Made by a program: the position numbers and the translations under genes
Shown: positions 48,206-59,907 of the stretch, in pieces
Layout: each line of letters opens with the position of its first letter
Position numbering within the stretch: the first letter of the stretch is position 1
Notes under the pieces: model-generated
Told to the model about the DNA's origin: nothing
Seen by the model: the letters and a program-made list of their open reading frames with translations, nothing else
Database searches by the model: none
Assembly: GCF_964204865.1 (NCBI RefSeq)
Contig: NC_135262.1
Coordinates: forward strand, 17,041,650-17,105,649
DNA from: Styela clava
Lineage: Eukaryota; Chordata; Ascidiacea; Stolidobranchia; Styelidae
Direction: 5' to 3'
Length of the DNA stretch: 64,000 nucleotides

Positions 48206-50539
48206 ATGAACTACTTCAGTTGCCGTGTTACAGAAACAATTTGTTTTATACGATTGATAAGCAACATCCGGAATTAAGGAGTTGGTGTGCGTATTCAAAA
48301 ACCTACTCTGCAGAAGGATTAATTGATTCGCACTTGTTAACCACGGATTATATTTAATAGGAATTCGTGTTATGCCATGTGGCGTGCTTAATCAATACTC
48401 GGAATAAAAGATAACCTAAATATGTGGAAAAGAAGGCTAATAAATATATAGGGTCGCTGACGAAGAAGACAATGATACGTTGTAAAATACTTCGCTCGGA
48501 AATTTTTGTATTACATCTTGAGTACTATATGCCAAGTAGTAATTATTCTTGATGTTGGGACGACATCTTTGTTGAAAAACAAATCGCTCTTATCCCCAAC
48601 TAATGTATTATTCCAGCGGTTTTCAAACTTCGAAATCCGCTTGCATGCGGTGGCATTTTGTTGACGTCAAACGTCGAATGAAAAAACGAACCCTTTAGAG
48701 CCCACGGGAAGTTTTGAATTATATAAAAGTAAAAGCCTTCTAGCGACAACAACATTCTTTAACTTCTGCAAATAATTTCAAAGCAGTTAACCCAGTAGTT
48801 CATGAGAAAAGCGATTTGCGACGACTGCATTGTATAAATTTCGAAACGCCAGTGTCGCAGTTTTGTACGCTTATGTACATTTTTTAAAATCACCTCGCAG
48901 TCCGTGTAGAATACGTTCCACAATGCTGCAACTGGCCTGCAATCGAACGTTAGATCGTGATATGACAGCACTTGTTTCATAAACATTGTTTGTATCCGGT
49001 CGTCTATCTGGGAGACCTTGCGGAGAAGAGTGAGAGCAAAACGATGTTTACACCTGAAACGATTTCGAACTTCTGACTCGTACTCGGATTCTAACTGCTG
49101 CAATACATAAAAATCATAATGCTTTTAGACGGTGCTCAATTTTTCTATTTTGTATCAGAAATCACCGCTTAATTGGTTTCTTACCTTTCTGTTATATTTC
49201 CTTCCTTTTCTGATTGTTGATCTCTTTATTGCTCCCCTCCATGTGCATAAACTATTTTGTTTATTAAATTTGCAATGGATCCGTTGTTAATGTTATGTGT
49301 AAGTAGCACTCCCATTTGCACAATAAAGTAGTCGTAACGCGTTTCGTATAAGCGCACACAAATAATTTTTTGAAACAAGTTCCGTAATCCCACGATCTGA
49401 GGCTCGATTGCGGGCGAAGGTGCAGCATTATAAAACGTGTTTCCATTCACTTGATGCTTATGGCCTTTTAAAGCAATCCCAAAAAAATTATCTATCTACG
49501 GTAACAGTTGTTAGTTTGAAATTTCGGCAGAACCTCACGGTACTCACCGACAATAAAATTCTGATCATTTTAATTAGATTAGAGCCTTGGGTGCAAGGGC
49601 GTGCCAAATTTTCAGCTGCCAAGGGCGAGTTTCTAATAATGATGGCCATCATACCCAATTTCAAAAATAATTCAGGGGATAAACAAATTCTAGATGTTGT
49701 TATACATGAGAATGAATAAATAAAATGTCAAGTAAGACTGGAATGTTTGTATTGTTATTAATTGTATTATCAAACTACGTAGAATTACACTATTAATTAT
49801 AATGCGATGATATCTTGTACGTAGTGATGAATCATCCTCACGGAATCGGAAAATAAAAATGAGCAAAATAAGATGGCATGTAAAATATAACTACGACTAG
49901 CTTTTGATGAAAGAACATTTATTTTTTGTTGAAGGGAAGAAACCAAAATGTATTGTTATGAGTATGATCATCGAGATGCATGGTTATGAAAACCCATCGC
50001 AAGATTTCGACTCATTTTTATCATCCGGGCCCGGGAATATTGTTATTAAAATTCCGAGATTACGAGAAACAATCCAATATTTAAGCGATATCATTTCGTC
50101 CATTTTATTTTTGATTATTTTTACAATACACGATGCCAGCTTGGCCCATGAAGGTGTACCAGCGTCATATTCATTGAGTTTTCCATGTATGTGAATAATA
50201 ATTGAATCAACTTCGATACGTTTCCTTTATGCATTGACTGCCGAAATTAAAAAGGAAAAATCTGTGAACTTTCCTCAGCCATGTATAATTCCGAAAAATA
50301 CCGATATCGTGAAAGCATAAAATTTACATATGATTATATTACATCAAAATGGAGCCCGACAAGCATACAGTGGCAATAATGAATTGATTATTTTAGGCTG
50401 TAAGAGGTAACGCTTTGCAAAACCCTGACTTTACGCTATTTTCGTTTAATGATGGCTTGCGTCGAACAAGAAGTTCTCACAGTAGAAAGCTTATGCCCTA
50501 TACCGGTAGAGTCGACATATTGAAATCGACTTCGGTTTC

Positions 50540-50704
50540 AAAGTGCAAAAAAGACAACAAGAGCAATAAAATCGAAAGTGACAAGCAAATCAAAAAAGTC
50601 TGACAACAACTCCAAGAAAACGACAAAGAAAACAATAACTAAGCAAAAAGTGAAAACTTCAAAGAAGACCCAGAAAACGGCAACAAAAAAAATCGACCAT
50701 GTAA
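50540..50704 (+). pseudogene. H1 tail fragment
   Basis: The frame reads KSKVTSKSKKSDNNSKKTTK, then KTITKQKVKTSKKTQKTATK, the Lys-rich tail of the central-unit H1s, ending at a VNRLAFR read-through in place of the stop. No globular domain or promoter is present. It starts exactly where the right arm ends. Confidence 0.85.
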
Positions 50705-51229
50705 ATAGATTAGCATTCCGAGATATCATTCATTGTTTTAATTTTGAATGCATTATCACTGTTTTATTTTATGCATTACCAATCAAATTCATCAATCCAC
50801 CAGTGTGAACACCGACTTTTGCTACATTGTGAATCAGTATACCCCTTTCAAAATCATGCTGGAACAGAAGAAAATTGAGGTTGCGTCTTTTGTCGAGAAA
50901 TCTATCTTTAGTTTTGCCATAACACCACCCTATTATCAATCAAGATTCAACCAATTTCAGCTTACAACTATAATTTTACGCCAATTTGCGACACACATTA
51001 TCTTTACATCCGCATACATTCGCAACCGCAAACTGCACCAAGGAAAATTGCACCCATACATTGGTACTCATATACATATTTCACCCACGTAAATTTGTAC
51101 CCACGGACATTTGGGGCTATGTGAATCTGCACCCTCGGACATTTGCACCTACTTACATTTGAACCCATGGAGTTTTGCACTCGCACGGGGGAATTTTTGT
51201 TTTACTTCAACAGTTTGTTGTACCGGGCT
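50705..51229 (+). repeat. H1 downstream block and C-rich minisatellite
   Basis: It matches the flank of the 29.3-kb H1 (TTGCGTCTTTTGTCGAGAAA, the TATCTTTAGTTTTGCCATAA block, ACATTGGTACTCATATACAT) and ends in TTTGCACC-type minisatellite units. Confidence 0.7.
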
Positions 51230-53480
51230 CTAGATGTCAAATAACACGATAAATCTCATATTTAACATCATACTATTTTAATGTTTTCTGGAAAAATCTC
51301 AACCACGACGCGAGACGCAAAAAATGCTTTTCGGGCCGCATGCGGCACGTGGGCCGCGTCTTGAAGACCCCTGCCCTAGGGCCTGGCCATAGGCTATGCT
51401 GTTGGTTGAGACCTTCTTATACAATGACATTAATGGCATTATTCCGGTAAAAACTGATCAATTAAATTATATTATGGTGTTTTGCTTTGGGTAAAGCGGT
51501 AAAATTTTTCAAATTTAAACTAATTTATTTATTCGACTATATATATATTTAATTTTTGAACCTTCTTAACGGTAAATATATATTTTGGAAAAAAATTATG
51601 AAACTAATGGAAATATTAAACAAATATACGTTTTTAAACCGGTTTTATTCTGGAACAAGCCGTTGAAATGTAAAAACGACTTAAAAATGAATAATAGTTC
51701 AAAACTGAATGTCGAGGCCCCTAGGTTTGAGGTTCCTCGGTTTCAATCTTTTGCCTAATGGTAAAACCGGATCTGTTGTTCGGCACGTTACCAACTCTAT
51801 ATCGCAAATACCCGCTACGGTGAAAAACCAAACTTCTTTTTAAAAATACAACAAACCTCCCACGGGAGTATGAAACGTGTTCAAGTTCATATGGAATTAT
51901 TGCAAAGATTCCCCGAGCATCTTATGAAGTATATCTCGATCTATAGCAAAAGAGAAGAAGCTGATAAAGCCACGTGCACGAAAAGTGGTGCACAGAGTGA
52001 AACAGAAAAACCTCCCTCATTTCAAATTTTTACTATGACAATGCTGTTACAGGTATTCATTTTTCATGTCCAATATAAGATGAAAATATTTAAGCCTAAA
52101 TAACCACGTGGAAGAATTTTAAATGAGTTGTAATTTTTTTTCCGTATATACTTATATTTTTACAAGTTCGTTTGCGTGTCAAGCACTTGGAAAAAAGTCT
52201 TTTATCGGTAAAAATTTAGTTACTCAAATTTTTATCCATCGACGAGTTTGAAAACCGTTTAGTCCATTTTCATATTCTTTCTTTACATTTTCTGCTTCTC
52301 TCTGTGTCCTTGCAACATACCCGTGACTTCCATTGCGATCAACGTATATCGGATCTCCAATAGCAACAGCGGAGAAGAAGAAAATCACTGCATTTCTGTT
52401 TCTTGATCTATTTTCAAATCGTATTTGGTCTCCGTTCACGATATCAGCAGTATGGTATTCTTGTACTGTGACGCCGGATGCGTCGACTTCTCCTATCATA
52501 ACGTACATAAAAGACGTCCACGTTCTTTGTACAGGCTGGATATGAGAGGCTCCCGGGTTTAATTCGATGTTAAGAATAACGCTTGGCGTTTCTGTTGTCA
52601 CTTTTGACTGTAGATCGAAGGCTTTTCCGACTAAAAGTTTAATAGTGACACCATTCTTCTTTATTATAGGAACATCCTTCGCTCTAGAAAATTGAAATTT
52701 AGCTTTTTCTGCCTTATTTTTCTTCGATAAATTAAGCCATAACGTAATACCATTTGCTACACCAACGGGAAACTCCGCATGAAGAATACCATTCCCGCAT
52801 TTCATATTCTGAACGACACCAGGCCCCAAGTACTCGTCGTTTCCGATGTTGTCAGAATGATGAGTGGCGCCTTGATAGTTATAATTAATAACCTCAAATC
52901 CGTAATGGGGATGAAAATCCAAGCCAGAGGGAGAGACGAACACAAAGTGATCCATGCGGATGAAGGGATCTTTTTGCGGAAATTCTCTATCTATGGATCC
53001 ATAAGCTTTTGACAATGTCTGTCCGTAGGTAATATTCGTCACACTTGCGTTGCCAATACCCTTTAGTCTATTCCACAGAGATATCATTACTAGCGAGTAA
53101 CCTTTATATCGTATTTTTCGAAATTCACTCTTTATTATGAGTTGTGATACACTCCACAAACTAAAAAGAGATCGAAGTTTTAAACTTTGAATTTTGTATT
53201 TTGTGTATTTCATACAAACAGGCAGACAATAAAACGCTAGATTTCATCGTGGCTGACATATATATACCGGTAACGGATGTTTTGCATTGCAGACATAACA
53301 TAAAACTTGCACAAACGCCAATCAATGTTGCGTATGATGTAATATATACAATATCAGTATAGTGTATTCCTAACCTTCTCTACACAGTCCAGCAACATAG
53401 GAAGTTTTCTTCGCGACCCGGCAGCGAAAATTAAAATAAATGGAACAAGAGATAAACTAGAATTCGGTTGGAAACCGAAG
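51230..53480. repeat. Pirin duplication unit 1
   Basis: Unit 1 of a direct tandem duplication; unit 2 is 53785-55515. Shared landmarks are GTCAAATAACACGATAAATC, the TTTTCTGGAAAAATCTCAAC block, the GGTAAAGCGGTAAAAT block, GAAGAAGCTGATAAA and the whole pirin gene with its upstream sequence. Unit 2 lacks about 280 bp (roughly 51700-51960 of unit 1). Confidence 0.8.
52224..53087 (-). CDS. Pirin-family protein, copy 1
   Basis: This is an intronless 287-residue bicupin. Pirins are nuclear or cytoplasmic iron-binding proteins; human pirin is a redox-sensitive transcription cofactor and bacterial ones act as quercetinases. The N-cupin iron site is complete: the HPH of LDFHPHYGFEVINYNYQGA and the H-x-E of GNGILHAEFPVG. 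The C-cupin spans about residues 150-265. The frame extends 42 codons upstream to 53213, but copy 2 has a stop in that stretch, so the shared start MISLWNRLKGIG at 53087 is chosen. Nearly identical to copy 2; differences include N/D in GIGNAS, T/M, V/F in PGVVQN and I/K in DVPIIKK. Confidence 0.92.
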   Translation of the reverse strand: MISLWNRLKGIGNASVTNITYGQTLSKAYGSIDREFPQKDPFIRMDHFVFVSPSGLDFHPHYGFEVINYNYQGATHHSDNIGNDEYLGPGVVQNMKCGNGILHAEFPVGVANGITLWLNLSKKNKAEKAKFQFSRAKDVPIIKKNGVTIKLLVGKAFDLQSKVTTETPSVILNIELNPGASHIQPVQRTWTSFMYVMIGEVDASGVTVQEYHTADIVNGDQIRFENRSRNRNAVIFFFSAVAIGDPIYVDRNGSHGYVARTQREAENVKKEYENGLNGFQTRRWIKI

Positions 53481-53747
53481 ACTTATCGATCGAAGGTTAG
53501 GGATCCCCCCAAAACAGTGGTCTTACTCCATAGTGACACCGTGTGTCCCATCACTAATTAATTAATACCTCGCTAATTATACGACATAATTCATCCAGTA
53601 TCAATAGGCTTCTGATTCGAGCTATGATGAATGCACATGCAAAATCTGCAGCAGATCTAACCTCGCTTTCGTGAGATATCGCGTACATCTAACACACAGA
53701 CAGACAAATACCTATCAACATACTTACCGATCTTAAGATCGATAAGT
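53481..53747 (-). repeat. Short TIR repeat (CTTATCGATC family), copy 3
   Basis: The ends are ACTTATCGATC and GATCGATAAGT, inverse orientation. It lies at the junction between the two pirin units. Confidence 0.8.
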
Positions 53748-53784
53748 AATAATAACGTTTATTCGTGCAGCATTGTGTAATATT

Positions 53785-55515
53785 TTGCTCTTGAGGTCAA
53801 ATAACACGATAAATCTTATAGTTAACATTATACTATTTTAATGTTTTCTGGAAAAATCTCAACCACGAGGGCCGTAAAAAATGCTCTTCGGGGCGCATGC
53901 GGCCCGTGGGCCGCGTCTTAGAGACCTCTGCCCTAGGACCTGGCCATGGGCTATGCTGTTGGTTGAGACCTTCTTATACAATGACATTAGAGGCATTATT
54001 CCGGTAAAAACTGATCAATTAATATTTATCGTGTTTTGCTTAGGTTAAAGCGGTAACATTTTTCCAATTTAAAGTAATTTATTTATTAGACCGTATTTAA
54101 TTTTTAAACCTTTTTAACGGTAAATACATATTTTGGAAAAAAATTATGAAACTAATAAAAATATTAAACAAATTTCCGTTTTTAATCTGGAACAAGCCGT
54201 TAAAATGTAAAAACGATTTAAAAATGAAGAGAAGAAGCTGATAAAGTCACGTGCTCGAAAAGTGGTGCACAGAGTGAAACAGAAAAACCTCCCTCTTTTT
54301 AAATTTTTACTATGACAATGCTGTTGCAGGTATTCACTTCTTATGTCCAGTATAAGATGAAAATATTTAAGCCTGAATAACCATGTGGAAGAATTTTAAA
54401 TAAGTTGTGACTTTTTTCCGTATATACTTATATTTTTACAAGTTCGTTTGCGTGTCAAGCACTTGGAAAGAATGTCTTTTATCGCTAAAAATTAAGTTAC
54501 TCAAATTTTTATCCATCGACGAGTTTGAAAACCGTTTAGTCCATTTTCATATTCTTTCTTTACATTTTCTGCTTCTCTCTGTGTCCTTGCAACATACCCG
54601 TGACTTCCATTGCGATCAACGTATATCGGATCTCCAATAGCAACAGCGGAGAAGAAGAAAATCACTGCATTTCTGTTTCTTGATCTATTTTCAAATCGTA
54701 TTTGGTCTCCGTTCACGATATCAGCAGTATGGTATTCTTGTACTGTGACGCCGGATGCGTCGACTTCTCCTATCATAACGTACATAAAAGACGTCCACGT
54801 TCTTTGTACTGGCTGGATATGAGAGGCTCCCGGGTTTAATTCGATGTTAAGAATAACGCTTGGCGTTTCTGTTGTCACTTTTGACTGTAGATCGAAGGCT
54901 TTTCCGACTAAAAGTTTAATGGTGACACCATTCTTCTTTATTTTAGGAACATCCTTCGCTCTAGAAAATTGAAATTTAGCTTTTTCTGCCTTATTTTTCT
55001 TCGATAAATTGAGCCATAACGTAATGCCATTTGCTACACCCACGGGAAACTCTGCATGAAGAATACCATTCCCGCATTTCATATTCTGAACGAAACCAGG
55101 CCCCAAGTACTCGTCGTTTCCGATGTTGTCAGAATGTTGAGTGGCGCCTTGATAGTTATAATTAATACTCTCAAATCCGTAATGGGGATGAAAATCCAAG
55201 CCAGAGGGAGAGACGAACACAAAGTGATCCATGCGGATGAAGGGATCTTTTTGCGGAAATTCTCTATCTATGGATCCATAAGCTTTTGACAATGTCTGTC
55301 CGTAGGTGATATTCATCACACTTGCGTCGCCAATACCCTTTAGTCTATTCCACAGAGATATCATTACTAGCGAGTAACCTTTATATCGTGTTTTTCGAAA
55401 TCCACTGTTTATTATGAGTTGTGATTACACCCACAAACTAAAAAGAGATCGAAGTTTTAAACTTTGAATTTTGTGTATATCATACAAGCAGCAGAATATC
55501 GGTCAGAGACCGAAG
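53785..55515. repeat. Pirin duplication unit 2
   Basis: Direct copy of 51230-53480, shortened by the internal gap near 54225 and followed by its own TIR repeat (copy 4). Confidence 0.8.
54501..55364 (-). CDS. Pirin-family protein, copy 2
   Basis: This intronless 287-residue bicupin starts MISLWNRLKGIGDASVMN. The iron ligands are conserved (HPH in LDFHPHYGFESINYNYQGA; H-x-E in GNGILHAEFPVG). The upstream frame is closed by TAA, which supports the short start for both copies. The very high identity to copy 1 over coding and flanks points to a recent tandem duplication or ongoing gene conversion. Both frames are intact. Confidence 0.93.
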   Translation of the reverse strand: MISLWNRLKGIGDASVMNITYGQTLSKAYGSIDREFPQKDPFIRMDHFVFVSPSGLDFHPHYGFESINYNYQGATQHSDNIGNDEYLGPGFVQNMKCGNGILHAEFPVGVANGITLWLNLSKKNKAEKAKFQFSRAKDVPKIKKNGVTIKLLVGKAFDLQSKVTTETPSVILNIELNPGASHIQPVQRTWTSFMYVMIGEVDASGVTVQEYHTADIVNGDQIRFENRSRNRNAVIFFFSAVAIGDPIYVDRNGSHGYVARTQREAENVKKEYENGLNGFQTRRWIKI

Positions 55516-55726
55516 ACTTATCGATCGAAAGTTAGGGAATCCCCCAAAACAGCGCTCTTACTCCATAGTGACACCTTGTGTCCAATCACTAATTAATTAG
55601 TAACTCGCTAATTATACGACATAATTCGCCCAAAATCAATAGACTTCTGGTCCAAGATATGATGAATGCACATGCAAAATCTGGAGCAGATTCAATCTCG
55701 CTTTCGTGAGATATTGCGTGCATCTA

Positions 55727-55774
<48 letters not shown>

Positions 55775-55834
55775 TAATACAGACAGACAAACAAATACCT
55801 ATCAACATACTTACCGATCTTAAGATCGATAAGT
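55516..55834 (-). repeat. Short TIR repeat (CTTATCGATC family), copy 4
   Basis: Same ends as the other copies, with an expanded (CAGA)n/(CAGACAGA)n tract at about 55728-55795. Confidence 0.8.
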
Positions 55835-55967
55835 AATAAGAACGTTTATTCGTGCAGCATAGTGTAACATTTTGGCAATGACTATAGAGCTCGAATCGAT
55901 AAGTAATAATAACGTTTATTCGTGCAGCATAGTGTAACATTTTGGCAATGACTATAGAGCTCGAATA
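55828..55967 (+). repeat. Tandem duplication, two 70-bp units
   Basis: GATAAGTAATAAGAACGTTT through ACTATAGAGCTCGAATC (55828-55897) is repeated at 55898-55967. A related stretch follows repeat copy 3 at 53741-53790. Confidence 0.85.
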
Positions 55968-57238
55968 AACATCACGCAACACAAATCATTTTGAAGTAAT
56001 CATTTGTCAATTATGCTCTAATAATTTGATGTTCGTAATAATTTATTTTTGCGTAAAATTTGAAAGCATTATTCGCGCGAGGGTGATTTTTATACGGTAT
56101 AATTTCGTTTTGGAACAACTGGACAGTAAAGGAAACAGAAAGCGACATAATTGTCTAATGGCCAAGTATGACACATGTTGCGGATTATCGTTGGGAATGT
56201 CTGATTTAGTATAATAGTATACGAATGGGTGCACGCACATAGCTTGCGCTGTTAAAATAATATATCACGTGGCGGTTTTATGCAAATAAACATCACATAT
56301 AGCTCTTGCCCTAAAATCGACTTCCTAATGTTAACTGGCCCAGATGTTAAATGCATGGTCCGCAATGTCTTGACTGAAATATTCGCCCGAGCCACCATAT
56401 TATGCATTTTTAAAAATAGCTAGAATATTTGATGGAAGATCCAAGGAGTAAAATACACAACCACTGCATATACCAATTGCATTGGAGATCAAATTGATAA
56501 TTCTATTCGGCAATGAACAAACTGAGGAAAATTACTTTTAAGCCATTGTTTTGAAACCATATAACGCAGATTTTTTAAATTCATCCACTAATGTGTTTGT
56601 ACACATAGTACAAGAATTGCTAAATCTGAAATAGCGAATTTAGTACCAAACTGCATTAAATAAATGTTTTTTTTTGCGCGGTCCATCAACCTCGGGGTAA
56701 ACCTTTTTACAAGCGGACAACGTTAAAACTTTCTATGCTTAAAAAATAAATTCGACTTGCGATTATGTCCTGCTACTGTATAGAGCTTCAAAGTTAACTT
56801 CAAGGTAGAACCCGACGAAGCCTAAATAAATAAAAACAACTTGCATGCAATAACATCATACGCGCTCATCTTGCGTTTTTCTATTGATCGTTATTCTATC
56901 GAGCGTCTGCACTCTAGAATCTTTGGTGTTATTGAGAAAATTTGGACCACTTTGTAATTGAAACATATAACGTAACACCCGATAATGTTGGTAAAATTGG
57001 AGCTAAAATTATTGCTAAGGTATTCACCGTTTTTTTTGCTTATAACAATTATAAAATTCCGGGAGTTTTTATGTGCACTCACTGCATATCTGCTGCAATG
57101 CCCAAAAGAATACGTCACCAAATTCGTCACATCTTACCATACATTCCGAGTGAATTAAAAACAACTTTGTTTTGACATGCTTGACACTTTTGGCATACGT
57201 GCTCCTATTTTGTTTTGCTATCGATCGGTAGGACAGCT
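55968..57238. other. Intergenic, no gene supported
   Basis: Frames up to about 80 codons exist on both strands but show no known motif, splice context or promoter. It is AT-rich, and no repeat ends were identified. Confidence 0.4.
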
Positions 57239-57326
57239 CGATGGGGTTGGTAACGTGCCATACGTATTCTGCCAAGAATATGCATATTTCTGACTGTATA
57301 TGTATATCACGTTACCAACCCCACTC
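57239..57326. mobile_element. 88-bp MITE with GGGGTTGGT ends, perfect TSD
   Basis: The left end is CGATGGGGTTGGTAACGTGC; the right end, read inward, is GAGTGGGGTTGGTAACGTGA. Identical GGACAGCT copies flank it at 57231-57238 and 57327-57334. Same termini as the 4.4-kb element at 34130-38506. Confidence 0.85.
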
Positions 57327-57907
57327 GGACAGCTTGCATTATGACCGTATATGAAATGCATATATCATCCGAATATTTATTGTTTGCTATTTCATCGGCC
57401 ATAATTTCTGCAATACAGATCGTAGATTTGAAAGCAAAATTTGTAATAACCGGTGAATGTAAAATAGAAAGCGCGGATCCATATATTGCTACATTTCATT
57501 TTGCGCCTTTACAGAAACTTACAGCAGCCGCGTTCCAGCTACTTGTTAAACATCTCACAGCCCTTTAACGGTAACAACTCTTACATCGAAGCTCAAGATA
57601 GGTTACCAAATAGTACCTGCGAGCCACGTCCGACCCAAATGCTTCTATGGCCGCGTATTATGTTGTTTCAGTTTTATAAAACTTGCAGTAAGGGGGATAA
57701 AATATGACGAGAAAAAAAAATGGTCATAAAATTTGCAGCAAATAATTTGAAAAATTTGTAAATAACAGTAAACATAGATTAATTCACTGAGTCATTCAGA
57801 GTTACCAGATTCAATGCGGCCGGTTATTCTAGAATTAGACTCCTTGCACTTATTATTGTTTGCCCGACTTACTTAACAGCGAGCAATTTGATAGGCGACA
57901 CTGTCGA
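57327..57907. other. Intergenic, no gene supported
   Basis: A 75-codon frame at 57341-57568 has no recognisable family; the rest is AT-rich. It is the left flank of the Mutator-like element. Confidence 0.35.
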
Positions 57908-58605
57908 GTACCCGTACGGGGGAGGCGGACAACTCGACTACACGGACAACTCATCAGAGACAACTCGACTACCTAGAGGCCTGGTGAGTTGTCTGTCTTT
58001 TGGCATTTTCTGCGGTGGTGTTTTAGGTCTATAGAAATGCGTTTTTGATATTTTTAGTGCTCAAGTGTTGAGAAAAACACATAATATGCTCTAGAAAGCA
58101 TTTTTATTTGTATAAGTGGCTTATTTTGATCATGTTGTATTAATAAAAATACAGTCTACAGACGAAATTGGAGTAACGTTAGCGAAGTTTGACTGTTGAC
58201 TTATAAAACTGTGTTCGTTTAATTTTTTGAACTTTATTGGTATTAAATGTTTTGAATGAGCACGTTTAAATATATTAAAACCTTTATACTTCACAGTAAC
58301 ACTTAAATATTGATGAATGTGAGCTCAGTAGTCTATGGTTGCAGTAGTCTAAACTCGCCTACGGCAGTCGCCCGACATGCCGTCAACTCACCAGTCGAGC
58401 AAACGCTCTGCGACGTGAAGTCATCGATGCTCGAGGTGAAGACAACTCGACTACCGAGCAACGAGAGGCAGACAACTCACCAGTCGAGCAATCGCTCTGC
58501 GATATCGATGCTCGAAGAGAAGACCTTGCTTTGCAAAACGCAGACTCAAAGGTTGCATAGCATTTACTTAGTGCCGACTGATATTAGTTGTAAGCCAACT
58601 CACCA
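57908..58605 (+). repeat. MULE left terminal inverted repeat
   Basis: Pairs with 62514-63204. Frames inside both TIRs are similar because the DNA is repeated, not because they encode a conserved protein. Confidence 0.85.
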
Positions 58606-58865
58606 CGGCAAGGTTTCAGTCATAGAGTTGGAATTTCTTTTTGCAGAAGAAAACCAGGAACAGATAGGCACTGTCGCTGCGCCTGGCAAAGAAACTGGGC
58701 CGAAGAATGGATAGAAGATGTTTACTTTTTGTTACGATTAATGAATTTAATATGATATTTGAATACTAAACGTTATGGGGGAATTTAATGGATGGAAGGT
58801 TTTGTTTTCTTTTTCATTACGAATAATGAATTTTATTTGAATACTAAACGTTATGGGAAATTTGC
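58606..58865. repeat. MULE interior with a short tandem duplication
   Basis: GAATACTAAACGTTATGGG with its flanking sequence occurs at about 58736-58783 and again at 58816-58860. No coding sequence was recognised here. Confidence 0.5.
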
Positions 58866-59546
58866 TGCGTTACATACTTACTCTTTGCAATACTGCGGCC
58901 CGTAGATCCTTGAACACCTTCGAAGAAGAGAGTCCACAGATAACTCTCCTTCCTTGTTCTGTTCCCAGACACGTTGCGCCCTCTCGTTGGCTTCCGCATA
59001 CCTGCCGTTGACACGCTCCACAACGTCCGTCTCTATCCCTATACTTACCTCGTACATTGTTAAGATTAAACTTTAAAAAGGCATATTTTTCCGAATTATA
59101 CTGTTAAAATGGCGGTGCCAACCATTCCAGATCATTGTTGGTTCTTATTTCTACGTCGAATACTGACCAATCATTGGGAGTCCAGATACTGTTGTATAGC
59201 TATAGCCATGTGTTTTGAAAATATTCGGCGAAGATCTTGAGTTTGCATCTTTTCTTTCAGTGATTTGAATCTGGACGTAATAAACATGGCTGGTATATAG
59301 CACAGCGCCATGGCATGCTTGATCAGGTCTCTTGTTCCAGCGTCCCTAAAACAAAATAAAAACATGTTAATACAAAAGAAGTGAAAGATGTACAAAGACA
59401 TATATAAATATGGTTAACCACTCACTTGTTGTATAGGCGAGCCAAATTATTGTGACACACATTCTTCATGATGGCCTGAGCGAAGTGATATCCATCGGTG
59501 ATAATGAAGCCGCGCGCCGAGATTACTGCTCGGTTATCACCGAGTT
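58866..59546 (-). pseudogene. MULE transposase, C-terminal part, frameshifted
   Basis: Exon-like segment 1 (about 59546-59426) reads AVISARGFIITDGYHFAQAI, then MKNVCHNNLARLYN. It splices at GTGAGT / TTTTAG to 59345, continuing KDAGTRDLIKHAMALCYIPA, then MFITSRFKSLKEKM. After HMAIAIQQY a frameshift leads to WTPNDWSVFDVEIRTNNDLE; after a second frameshift comes GWHRHFNSIIRKNM and a helical stretch (ETDVVERVNGRYAEANERAQ). The order FHF.QA, L..YN, R.L...MAL.F.P, W.P.DWSV, RTNND.EGWH is the signature after the last catalytic residue of MULE transposases. With two frameshifts and no N-terminal half seen, it is dead. Confidence 0.88.
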
Positions 59547-59689
59547 TAAAGCCTCATTATCGCCGACCTGATATCTTACAAACGTAAATACTCATTAGCC
59601 GAGGTCGTTTTCATCACGGTTTTATACTGAAACGAGGACGACTAACGGTATATTAACTCCACAAAAACTACGCAAGAATTCAAGATGAC

Positions 59690-59892
59690 TACTCCAAATA
59701 TGTGACGACAACGTTTCCATGAAGCAGGAGGGACTCATCTGTGACGTCTGTTGAAATTGGTTTCATCGCAAGTGTTTTAATAATTCAGATGTGGCAATGA
59801 CACGGGAACAGTACAGCCTATTAAAAAAAACAGGACGTAACGTTTGAGTGGAAGTGCCTGGACTGCTACCAGGCCCATGACACCCATCATGA
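59690..59892 (+). pseudogene. PHD-finger-like zinc domain relic
   Basis: On the strand opposite the transposase, the frame reads CDDNVSMKQEGLICDVC, a stop codon, then NWFHRKCFNNSDVAMTREQY; after a one-base shift near 59847 it reads EWKCLDCYQAHD. The C-x2-C, WFH-x2-C and WKC-x2-C order is that of PHD fingers (histone-tail readers, also found in some transposons). One N-terminal cysteine of the usual first pair is missing. The stop and frameshift make it non-functional. Confidence 0.6.
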
Positions 59893-59907
59893 CTCCAATC
59901 CGATTGT

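Noticed and set aside
53088-53213. 42-residue N-terminal extension of pirin copy 1
   Set aside because: The matching stretch of copy 2 contains a stop, so the shared start at 53087 is preferred.
57341-57568. 75-codon frame as a gene
   Set aside because: No motif, promoter or splice context; chance frames of this size are frequent here.
58310-58714. Apparent conserved protein also found at 62487-62807
   Set aside because: Both frames lie inside the MULE terminal inverted repeats; similarity comes from repeated DNA, and similarity continues equally well outside the frames.
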